Source: JBLMZI01 sp050258755 (GTDB lineage: Bacteria > Bacillota > Syntrophomonadia > Syntrophomonadales > DTU052). From it: a stretch of 64,000 nt of DNA. The position numbers were made by a program, and so were the translations under genes. The stretch is from positions 620,001 through 684,000 of the forward strand of contig JBLMZI010000004.1 of assembly GCA_050258755.1 (NCBI GenBank), written 5' to 3'. Below are positions 50,339 through 58,509 of the stretch, piece after piece. The notes beneath the pieces are model-generated. The model searched no databases. It was not told the origin of the DNA and saw only the letters and a list, made by a program, of their open reading frames with translations. Positions within the stretch are counted from its first letter, which is position 1, and the number at the start of each line of letters is the position of its first letter.

Positions 50339-51369
50339 ATTTCCCCTCCAATGCATTGCTCTGCAACGGCCGAGACCTCTGGCACAATGCCGTACACGGG
50401 TTCGTTGACCTGAATCGAATCCGGCATATCATGGTTGACTTCCTCAACGACAGGGCCCGCGTCTGCCGGCTGTTCCTGCGGAATCTCCGAGCTGGCAGGG
50501 TTTGCTTCGATCCAACTGACCAGGAACGCGCCGCCGGTCAGCCCGAGTAAACCGCCAACCAGCAGCCCCCCTGCAGCACCGACAAAGCTCAAAATCGAAA
50601 ACACCATCGCGGCCAGCCCGATCCCGAGATGATAGCGCGGGACCAAACCGGCCATGAAACCTAAACCGGTCAGGACCAGGCCCATCACCATCCCGGACCA
50701 GTACAGCCCGCTGCCCGGCAGAAAGAGGATGGGGGCGATACTAATCCCGACCCAGAGTACCAATGCGCCGCCGAGGGTGACGAAAAGCGCACCGATCGCC
50801 GGTCTTTTCCGGTTCGCGGCGAACAGGATGCCCGGGGCAAGGCTCATTATTGAACTTAAAATGAGGATCATTAGAAGTTTCACGATCGTAGGAAGGTACG
50901 CGCCGGTCATCAATGCCCCGCCACGAATTCCCATCAACGCTAAACTCAGGCCGTACCCGATCAAAGCACCGAAACAGCCCAGGACGGAAATCCAGAAAGC
51001 GTCCCCCCGGTAGGCTTCATAACGGCTGCTCTGCTTCCATAAATTCACGAGCAGCCCGAATCCCGCGCCAAAACAGATACCCCCGGCCAGAACACACAGT
51101 CCGATGATCTGCGGATCTGATTTGAAAGCCGTTACCGCGGCAAAGAAGCCGATCAGCGTCCCTGCAATCCCGTGGGCTGCGACATTCTGATCGCGTTCCG
51201 GCTGGTTGGCAATCCAACTGCCAAAACAAGGCCCGAAGGCCAGCGTGACCACGACCACGGCGGCGGCCGCCCACCAGGCGCCTGCCTCGTGATAGGTTCT
51301 CAGGCCGACCAGGGTACCAATGTATAAGCCAAGCATCGAATAGGCCCACGGCATTTTCATCCGCTTCAT
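50335..51369 (-). CDS. Polytopic membrane protein with DUF6114-like C-terminal part
   Basis: About 344 residues, nine or ten membrane segments. The first six segments are not recognised. The last four (about 190-310; KRPAIGALFVTLGGALVLWV, GMVMGLVLTGLGFMAGLVPR, GGLLVGGLLGLTGGAFLVSW) follow the pattern of DUF6114 proteins, which sit beside DUF6230 genes in Actinobacteria. A cytoplasmic or external acidic tail (about 312-344) follows. The start is ATG 51369; AAGGGGG lies 11 bases upstream. It probably works with the three secreted neighbours, but the function is unknown. Confidence 0.65.
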   Translation of the reverse strand: MKRMKMPWAYSMLGLYIGTLVGLRTYHEAGAWWAAAAVVVVTLAFGPCFGSWIANQPERDQNVAAHGIAGTLIGFFAAVTAFKSDPQIIGLCVLAGGICFGAGFGLLVNLWKQSSRYEAYRGDAFWISVLGCFGALIGYGLSLALMGIRGGALMTGAYLPTIVKLLMILILSSIMSLAPGILFAANRKRPAIGALFVTLGGALVLWVGISIAPILFLPGSGLYWSGMVMGLVLTGLGFMAGLVPRYHLGIGLAAMVFSILSFVGAAGGLLVGGLLGLTGGAFLVSWIEANPASSEIPQEQPADAGPVVEEVNHDMPDSIQVNEPVYGIVPEVSAVAEQCIGGEI

Positions 51370-51471
51370 GAAAGGCAATTCCCCCTTGAACACAATGTCC
51401 CTACTTTAACGTATGTGAATTGGGTGAAGAAAAGCTCATCAAGAGGTGATTCTCCGTTCCAAACCGCGCCG

Positions 51472-52104
51472 CTAATTCACATCAACAGAGAGTTTCATGG
51501 AGGGAATTCGCATGGTCGCCGCCTTCATGTTATGGGTATTGATATCGGCGTTCGCCAGTTCAATTCGGGGCGCATTCATGCCGATCGGAATACCCAGTGC
51601 GGATATCGGCGAGGGTACAACCTCGGTGCCGCCGATTGTCTTGGTCATGTTTTCGTCCATTTCCATCGCCTGGCCGAAATAGGCTTCAGTGCATTCCAGT
51701 CCGCTCATTTGCATAACCAGACCGGTTCCGTGAACGCCGTTGGCCGCGGTCACCTTCACCGTCGCGGTTTTCCCCGGCATAAGCAGACCGATATTCATCA
51801 CCTTGGTGATCTCCAACCCGTCAATGTCGACGATCGCCATCGCTGTCTGGGAACACGGCCAGTACAGCTTTTTGGTCGGTTCAGAGACGCTCGAATCGTT
51901 TGTATCCGTCACCGAAGGGATCAATTCGAAATTCTGACCGACAATCTTGCTCGCGTGAACCACAAAGCCCCCTACCCCGGCCATCGGGAATGCCGCGAAT
52001 GCAGTTCCCGTGAAAACCAGCAGCGAAAGCAAAACGACCAGCACACCCATACCGGCCCCTCCGCTCATGAAAAACCACCTTTTGTTCATGTTCAGTCCTA
52101 CCAT
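51472..52104 (-). CDS. Secreted DUF6230-like protein, first gene of the cluster
   Basis: 210 residues. Signal peptide (GMGVLVVLLSLLVFTGTAFA), then a beta-rich domain: GFVVHASKIVGQNFELIPSV, a Cys pair region (WPCSQTAMAIV; LECTEAYFG) and the shared C-terminal end ATMRIPSMKLSVDVN. The layout follows Streptomyces DUF6230 proteins. GAGGAGG lies nine bases before the ATG. The promoter may be a TATAAT at 52168-52163 on the minus strand, with a poor -35. Confidence 0.65.
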   Translation of the reverse strand: MVGLNMNKRWFFMSGGAGMGVLVVLLSLLVFTGTAFAAFPMAGVGGFVVHASKIVGQNFELIPSVTDTNDSSVSEPTKKLYWPCSQTAMAIVDIDGLEITKVMNIGLLMPGKTATVKVTAANGVHGTGLVMQMSGLECTEAYFGQAMEMDENMTKTIGGTEVVPSPISALGIPIGMNAPRIELANADINTHNMKAATMRIPSMKLSVDVN

Positions 52105-52410
52105 TTTTCAAACCCTCCTCTTTTTACTCCAGCGTTCCATCATTTCAAAATTGTCACACTATATTATATTTTTGGACGATCTAATAAATATCCACATTTG
52201 GGCATTTATTTTGCAACATTGTTCGATAATCAAAACCGGGGTCCAAACCGGTTTTATGAATCCATTGCATCACCTTTATTGATGAATCACCGCGCATTCT
52301 GGCCTCCCCTGTCCTATTCCCATGGAATTTCTCCAGGCCGAAATCCGACAAAAAAAGCCCACCGATTATTCGGTGGGCCTTATGAACAATTGTTAAATTA
52401 TAATCCCTTT
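52105..52410. other. Intergenic region with terminator and weak promoter
   Basis: 306 bases without a gene. It holds the terminator at 52349-52379 for the toxin/immunity transcript and a TATAAT-like -10 (52168-52163, minus strand) for the DUF6230 cluster. Nothing else stands out. Confidence 0.5.
52349..52379 (-). terminator. Rho-independent terminator after the immunity gene
   Basis: GCCCACCGA (52357-52365) and TCGGTGGGC (52370-52378), a 9 bp stem with a 4-base loop; on the minus strand it runs into seven T. It closes the Ig-like/RHS/immunity transcript. Confidence 0.95.
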
Positions 52411-52917
52411 CTATTCTGGGCATTTTGGAACACTAACACCGTCCCCGTGTTCCCACGCGTGTTCCGTCCAAACCGCATGTCTTTCTAGCCCGCCGCCGCA
52501 AGTTGGACAGGAAACGACAGGTTGGCTCCATCCGCGATTCATAGCAACTTGCCAATTCGGGACCATTAAATACAAATCAGGAATCGTCGGGTTGGCAACG
52601 CACAGTTGAGTGTGGCACTGTTCACATGTTGTTTGCTCAATTTGAACTCTTTGCAGCCCCTCTTTTGTTGTATATGTCAAATTGAATAACCACGACCATT
52701 TCGTGGGGCCAAATCGGACCTTAAAGAATGCCAATTCAAACCCCGGATGCTCATGAATGAAATCGACCAATTGTAACGCTGTCCTCACCAATTCGCCCTC
52801 CGCGAGCGGTACCCCGTCAATACTGGGGATGGCGTCTCTGGAGCGCCAATTGTCGATGTTGAGAAGAAAGACCTCCTGCCCATCCAGTATTTCGCTCCGT
52901 TTGAACACGTTCTCCAT
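52411..52917 (-). CDS. Small Cys-rich protein, probable immunity to the RHS toxin
   Basis: 168 residues, no signal peptide, so cytoplasmic. Six Cys, four of them arranged as CEQCHTQLC (98-106) and CPTCGGGL (137-140), a likely zinc ribbon. The ATG begins at the base after the RHS stop codon, the normal place for the immunity gene of a polymorphic toxin. I do not recognise the fold and it does not look like an ADP-ribosyl hydrolase. A terminator follows. Its function is inferred from position alone. Confidence 0.65.
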   Translation of the reverse strand: MENVFKRSEILDGQEVFLLNIDNWRSRDAIPSIDGVPLAEGELVRTALQLVDFIHEHPGFELAFFKVRFGPTKWSWLFNLTYTTKEGLQRVQIEQTTCEQCHTQLCVANPTIPDLYLMVPNWQVAMNRGWSQPVVSCPTCGGGLERHAVWTEHAWEHGDGVSVPKCPE

Positions 52918-55900
52918 TTAATTGAATCCCCCTGCGCCGAATAACATGAGAAACTCACTTTCAGCTGCTCCATCCAAAGTTTGCGGTATTATGTTAGACG
53001 CGGGAACGTTAGCCTCAAATACTCTTCCGTTGGGTCCAGCGAAAACCTTGGCGATGTTCTCACTGGTTGTCACAGATATCATTGTTCTTTGAAGTCCAAA
53101 TGCTTGGGGCAACTCCGTACCGAAGGCACCATGTGCTTCAACATACGTTGCTTGGTCCCCCCAGATACCTACCCATTCCTGATGGGTAGCTTCTGCAGCA
53201 GCATAAGCTTCCGATACGCTCCCAGTCTCCATGTAAGCCTGTCTAGCAGCATCAGACATTAATTCTCCAGTCTCTTCGTAAATGCCTTGTTCAAGCATAT
53301 TTGCCGTACCACGGTACACCTTGACCATATCCTCGCCCTGATTAGAAGCCTGTTTGGCAACCGTGGCCGATCTCGGCGAGGAGTTCCTTGGCGCAGCCTT
53401 TGCCTTTGCTGGCTTCTTAGCCTTGGCAACCTTTTTAACAGCCTTTTTGGCTGCTTTCTTCCCCTTCTTAGCTGCTTTCAGCGCACGCTTGCCTGCTGCT
53501 TTCCAGATCTTCTTCCCGCCGCGTACAACCCAGGATCCAGGAACACCTCCGCCTATTACAGCAACAGTGTCCCACGCCAAGAAGAGTCCATTCACCAGGC
53601 TTGGTTCGACATACATGTCGTGGGCGCTCATCCCCCACGAGACAACATCGGCTGCGGTTTCCAGGTAATGCCCGGAGGGATCGCCGAATTCAACCGGATT
53701 CCCTTCACAGTATCCGTACTGGTTCAGGCTCAGCGGATTCGGGGTGTCGCCTTCGAAGCTGTCCTTCCCGATAAACCGGCCGTTCACGGGTTGGTAGTAT
53801 CTAGCTTTCAGATAGTATAATCCGGTTTCTTTATCAAAAACCTCGCCGGTGTACCGGAATGGATTCTCGATCTCTTCAATCGCGTAGATGGTGTTGCCGT
53901 ACTCGTCGTACTGGTATTCGTTGACGATCGTGCCGTCGGTATCGACAATCTGTACGACATCGCCGTGGCCGTTATACAAATAGTAGTATATACCATTGGC
54001 GTCGATCCGGGCTAAAAGCCGGTCCGGTCCCCAGATATAGCCGGCTTTGCGCTGATTGCCGGCGTCATATTCGCCAATCAGTTTCCCGGCGTGGTCATAG
54101 CTGTAGTACGTTTCCTGGCCATCCGGTCCCGTTTTTCTGATCCGAAACCCGGTGGGCGCATAATCGAATGTTGTCGTTTGGGTGCCGCTGGTATAGGACT
54201 TCAGCTGATTCCAAGGCGTGAAAGCCAGATCGGCGTTCGCTTCCTCGGGTTTGATCAAATCGCCGGTCCACTGTTTCCGGTTGCCGCGGCCGTCAAATGA
54301 GTAATTGCTTGTCTTTTCATCCAGCCGTTTCACGGTTTTCAACCGGTCCAGCTTGTCATACTCATAGTGAATCGATCCGCTGGATTCTGCCATGTCTTTC
54401 AGATTCCCGTTGTTGTCATAAACGGTATAGTCATACTGTGAAATCGGTTTTCCATCGATCGAATTGACCTGACTGGTAACCTGATCATATTCATCGTAGG
54501 TGTAATCCGTTTTCAGATAGGTTCCATTCGACAACTGCGGATAGGTAACGGTTTTCAGCTTGCCGTCGGGATAATACTCGTATTTCACCGCCGGTGCGTT
54601 GGCATCCCGGGTTAAACTGCCGTTCACCTGGACTTTGTCGACCCGGGTCTGGTCATAGAAATAGTGCGCAGCAAACGGCGATGCACTACAATCCTGAATC
54701 GAAAGCATCCGGTTGAGGATATCAAAGCCGGTAATCTGGTATCCCAGGGTTTTGCCGTTGTACGTTGTCGTGCTTTGTTTCAGCCGGCCCAATCCGTCAT
54801 ATTGATTCGAGGTCGTGCCGCCTGTACCGGTCAGGCTAACGACGCCGTACGGTCCGTTCACGTATGTAATGCTGTCGGAGACACCGTCGGTGGTCGTCGC
54901 TGATATGCCATTCAGGCGGTCCAACCGGTCGTATGCGGAAAGAATCTGGGTCCCGTTCGGATCGGTCGTTTTCACGACCTTTCCGTAGTTATCATATTCG
55001 TAATACGTATCCACCAGCTGACTCGACTCACTGGGCTCCTGCTTATGAAGCAAATGTCCCAGTTCATCGTAGTAGTAATTGGTGGTGTAGGGTACGCCGC
55101 CGTCATACTGGGTGACAGTATCCAGAGCACCGAGAATGGTGTAGTGATAATCGGTCTTATTTCCTTCCGGATCATTGACCTGGGTCAGCTGTCCCAGGCT
55201 GTCATAGCTGAAGCGGAAAAGATTGAGATTCGGATCGACGTAACTCGTTACGTTCCCGTGCAGATCGTATTCGTATCCCTCATGCCGTGCCAGATTGGTC
55301 GTTGATGTCTCCCGGCCGAATTGATCATAGACAACGCTGACCGGGTTCAGACGCTCGGAACTCCCGGCTACCTGAACATAGCTTTCCGTGGTGCGCGAAC
55401 CAACCTTATACTCAGTAATGAAACTATTGCCGAGCGGATCCGTAATGCGGGTCGGATTATCCGAGCCATCGTATTGATAGGTTTCCTGATAGCCTGCGGC
55501 GTCGCTGAACGCTGCCGGGCGCATGGCTCCGTCATAAAGGTACTGTCTGGTGACAATCCAATCCCCGTTGGCGCAATTCCGGTTTTGTTCAGCCAGCATC
55601 TGCCCGAAGGCATTGTAGTAGCTCTTGGTCTCGGCATGCTTTACGCCGTTTTCAAACGCCGTCTCTTGAACCACGGTCGTCAGCAGATTTTGGTTTCCGG
55701 AAATGACCCAACTGTCGCTCATTCCGACGTTGTTTGTGTAAGTTACGGTCGCGTCGGTGATTTGCCCCGCACTGTCCTGGTTTTGAACTCTCACGACCCG
55801 ACCGAGGATGTCCGTGTCATAAATCGTTTGCTTGCCAGATCCATCGGAAGCGGTTTTTACGGTTCCGAGCAGCATGTCATAGGTCTTGTTCACCGTAATC

Positions 55901-58479
55901 CACTTGAGAGTGCCAGTTTTGTCCGTAAACCGGCTCTTGCTCTCCGTTGGGAATGCATATCCGGTTTCCGGCCCGCAAGTCGATACACTGACCGCGCTTT
56001 TGTTATTCTCAAGCGCGCGGGTAACCGTTGTGGTTTCGTTATTGCTGCCCGAATAGGCATAGGTCGTTTTTTCCAGCTTGGGATTGGTGTATTCGATAAT
56101 TCGGCCGAAACCGTCATACTTCCACCATTCCTCGGACGGAGTCTGTCCTGTCATTTCGACCTTTTTGTAGTTCACTAGATACTTGTTATCCGGGTTGGTG
56201 GTATCGTACGCGACCGTTGTAGTTCGGGTCTGACCAGTATTATCATATTCGGTTGTGGTAAGGATTCCGCCCCATTCGTTGTACGTGTGATCTTCCTGCC
56301 GCTCAACAACAGAATAGTTGTTTGCGTCCAGTATGGTTGTTTTGGTCGGCTTGGCCGGGAACCTCGCATCATATTCGGTGTGGCTTACGGCCTTGCGTAA
56401 GTCGCCATTATCAGTGAACAGCGTCTGAAACACCTGACAGTTTTCGTTGAACTCGTATTCCAGACTGGTGTTCCGGTTTTGGTCTTTGACCGTACATTTG
56501 TATTGCTGTCCGTCAAATCTGGCGTTCAGATAATTCCCTTCGTACACATATGCCAGATCGTTGACCGTGCGGGAATCCTGTCCGCCGCCGGCCGTCTTTT
56601 GCTGATCCCATCGTCTTTGCACCCGGGGATCGGCGACCAGATAACCGGTTTGCCCCAGCCGTCCATCGATAATGCTGTAATCGTAATGGGTCACACTGCG
56701 CGGATAATCGACCGAATTCAGACAGAAATACGGCTGGGTACCCCATGTTTTGAAACTGAATTGGTCGGTTCCGGTATTCGCATCGTACAGGTATGTAAAT
56801 CCGGCATAGGTCGTCTGGTAACCAAACCTGGTTGTTTTTCCTTCCGGATCGAGCACCTGCTGCAATACCGGTTTGTTTCGCGCGTTCCGGTCATTGGTGT
56901 CATTTTGCCAGTACAGGTTTTCGTTTTCGATAAAGACTTCCCGAGCGGCTCTTGTATAGCGGAGCTCGATCGTTCTCGGATTGTTCGGGTAGGATACGAC
57001 AATGCGAACTTCACCAGAAGTATCGGCGTTATCGGCATAGTAAAAATTGATGACACGCCGTACGGAGTCGGTAATCTTCGTTATCCGGAGTCCGTTGTAT
57101 TCAAACAGGATGTCATTGCCGAGCCGGTCGGCAATTGCCAGCAGATTGCCCGTGCTGCTGAAGTAGTAGGTGCGCTTCGCCTCGTCAACGAAACTAAACG
57201 CTGCCGAATACTTGTTGCCGGGAGCAGCATTGTTGAAGCTGGCGGTTTTCTGCGGGCAGTTCCGCAGATGCGTTTCGGGGATATTGAAGTCTACTTCGTA
57301 AGATCTTCCGGCGCCATCGTGCAGAACGTAATCGTAATGATCCGAAGAATTCGCATCGGTCACCGAAATCATCTGAATATACGGAAACGAGAACGACCAT
57401 CCGGTTCCAAGCCCGTATTTATCGTTCAAGAAGTTTTCTTCGTTCGTGTAGTTTCGGACATAATAGTAGATTCCGCCATCCGCGAGCTGATCAGCGGAAG
57501 TATATATGTTGTTTTCATATAATTCCGGATAGGCTGCGGCTACACGTTTGCCAACCGCGATATACTGGTCATTGCGCCAAAAGCCAAGATTTTCATAGGT
57601 TCCATCGAGTTTTTTCAGCCAGAGATGAACCGGCGGCGGGCCGGTTGTTTCAGCGCCCTTGTAGAAGTATGTAGCATTCTCATCAAACTTGGTTTGGCGA
57701 TTCCCGATGCTCGCATCGTCTGACCGGTAGCATCGCGTAATATCAAGATTCAGTCCGTCTTTTCCGGGAAGACTCAGGTCGGTCTGGGTCAGCGTCAGGT
57801 GACCGGACTGCGGGTCTATGGATTCAGAACTGCGATAGCGATCCCCAAGATCCGTTTTGTCGGATTGGTTCACCGACCGCGGGCCGACGATCCCATTCAT
57901 CTGGTTCGAAATCCGATGAATGGATTCGAAGTTCAGGGGGGTACTGGCTGCCACTTCTGTGGCCAGAAGACTCGTGCTCCCCACTCGCTTCGGCGTACTC
58001 ATCGCTATGGTCTTCGGCTTGGCATATACCTGGTCATAGACCGAATCTTCAACGTTCTGGTTGTCCTTGTTCAGCTTGCTGTCCGCCGCCAGCTCTTCCG
58101 TTTCATAAACGGACTTCGCAACCGATTGAGTCGGCGGATCTTCTTCCTGCCCGTATACCGTTTCCGCAGTCGACGGGCCCTTCACCGTTTCGACCGCCGG
58201 TTGTTCCGGCGTATCGACTGCCGGCTGCGTTCCGGTGTCGGCCTGAACAGGCGGGGTTGCCGTTTCGATTGGCGTCCTCAGTCCGGATGCAGCCGTTTCC
58301 TGCACAGCTGCGGAAGCGTAGACATCCGCCCCTACCCCGGCGGTCTCCGCCGAACCTTGTTCGATTGTGAGCGGCTGACCCGTCTGAGCGGACAGGCTGC
58401 CAACCGGCACAAGACTGCCTGCAAACATCGCAATCGCAATGATTATCGCGATCCATTTTTTCGAAGTTAGAAATCTCAT
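52918..58479 (-). CDS. RHS-repeat polymorphic toxin with C-terminal ADP-ribosyltransferase-like domain
   Basis: 1853 residues. Signal peptide (about 1-31), a Thr/Glu/Val-rich linker, an RHS N-terminal region (SIDPQSGHLTLTQTDLSLPG), many YD repeats (e.g. YEYDLHGNVTSYVDPN) and the RHS core (DKETGLYYLKARYYQPVNGR; LSLNQYGYCEGNPVEFGDPS). Past DPSGH, about residue 1600, come a pre-toxin region, a Lys/Ala-rich linker (about 1655-1697) and a toxin of about 135 residues. That toxin has the ADP-ribosyltransferase signature Arg-Ser-Glu: KVYRGT (R about 1723), MISVTTSENIAKVFAG (about 1801-1816) and ESEFLML (E-x-E about 1840-1842). The target is unknown. Confidence 0.85.
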   Translation of the reverse strand: MRFLTSKKWIAIIIAIAMFAGSLVPVGSLSAQTGQPLTIEQGSAETAGVGADVYASAAVQETAASGLRTPIETATPPVQADTGTQPAVDTPEQPAVETVKGPSTAETVYGQEEDPPTQSVAKSVYETEELAADSKLNKDNQNVEDSVYDQVYAKPKTIAMSTPKRVGSTSLLATEVAASTPLNFESIHRISNQMNGIVGPRSVNQSDKTDLGDRYRSSESIDPQSGHLTLTQTDLSLPGKDGLNLDITRCYRSDDASIGNRQTKFDENATYFYKGAETTGPPPVHLWLKKLDGTYENLGFWRNDQYIAVGKRVAAAYPELYENNIYTSADQLADGGIYYYVRNYTNEENFLNDKYGLGTGWSFSFPYIQMISVTDANSSDHYDYVLHDGAGRSYEVDFNIPETHLRNCPQKTASFNNAAPGNKYSAAFSFVDEAKRTYYFSSTGNLLAIADRLGNDILFEYNGLRITKITDSVRRVINFYYADNADTSGEVRIVVSYPNNPRTIELRYTRAAREVFIENENLYWQNDTNDRNARNKPVLQQVLDPEGKTTRFGYQTTYAGFTYLYDANTGTDQFSFKTWGTQPYFCLNSVDYPRSVTHYDYSIIDGRLGQTGYLVADPRVQRRWDQQKTAGGGQDSRTVNDLAYVYEGNYLNARFDGQQYKCTVKDQNRNTSLEYEFNENCQVFQTLFTDNGDLRKAVSHTEYDARFPAKPTKTTILDANNYSVVERQEDHTYNEWGGILTTTEYDNTGQTRTTTVAYDTTNPDNKYLVNYKKVEMTGQTPSEEWWKYDGFGRIIEYTNPKLEKTTYAYSGSNNETTTVTRALENNKSAVSVSTCGPETGYAFPTESKSRFTDKTGTLKWITVNKTYDMLLGTVKTASDGSGKQTIYDTDILGRVVRVQNQDSAGQITDATVTYTNNVGMSDSWVISGNQNLLTTVVQETAFENGVKHAETKSYYNAFGQMLAEQNRNCANGDWIVTRQYLYDGAMRPAAFSDAAGYQETYQYDGSDNPTRITDPLGNSFITEYKVGSRTTESYVQVAGSSERLNPVSVVYDQFGRETSTTNLARHEGYEYDLHGNVTSYVDPNLNLFRFSYDSLGQLTQVNDPEGNKTDYHYTILGALDTVTQYDGGVPYTTNYYYDELGHLLHKQEPSESSQLVDTYYEYDNYGKVVKTTDPNGTQILSAYDRLDRLNGISATTTDGVSDSITYVNGPYGVVSLTGTGGTTSNQYDGLGRLKQSTTTYNGKTLGYQITGFDILNRMLSIQDCSASPFAAHYFYDQTRVDKVQVNGSLTRDANAPAVKYEYYPDGKLKTVTYPQLSNGTYLKTDYTYDEYDQVTSQVNSIDGKPISQYDYTVYDNNGNLKDMAESSGSIHYEYDKLDRLKTVKRLDEKTSNYSFDGRGNRKQWTGDLIKPEEANADLAFTPWNQLKSYTSGTQTTTFDYAPTGFRIRKTGPDGQETYYSYDHAGKLIGEYDAGNQRKAGYIWGPDRLLARIDANGIYYYLYNGHGDVVQIVDTDGTIVNEYQYDEYGNTIYAIEEIENPFRYTGEVFDKETGLYYLKARYYQPVNGRFIGKDSFEGDTPNPLSLNQYGYCEGNPVEFGDPSGHYLETAADVVSWGMSAHDMYVEPSLVNGLFLAWDTVAVIGGGVPGSWVVRGGKKIWKAAGKRALKAAKKGKKAAKKAVKKVAKAKKPAKAKAAPRNSSPRSATVAKQASNQGEDMVKVYRGTANMLEQGIYEETGELMSDAARQAYMETGSVSEAYAAAEATHQEWVGIWGDQATYVEAHGAFGTELPQAFGLQRTMISVTTSENIAKVFAGPNGRVFEANVPASNIIPQTLDGAAESEFLMLFGAGGFN

Positions 58480-58509
58480 CTTGCTCCCTCCCCTATCAAA
58501 AGCTTCGCT

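Noticed and set aside
52349..52379. Possible tRNA-like or riboswitch hairpin
   Set aside because: A simple 9 bp stem with a T tract after a gene end; it is an intrinsic terminator.
55321..57522. Several plus-strand frames up to 347 codons opposite the RHS gene
   Set aside because: Antisense shadows of YD repeats; the RHS frame is continuous and has the conserved core.
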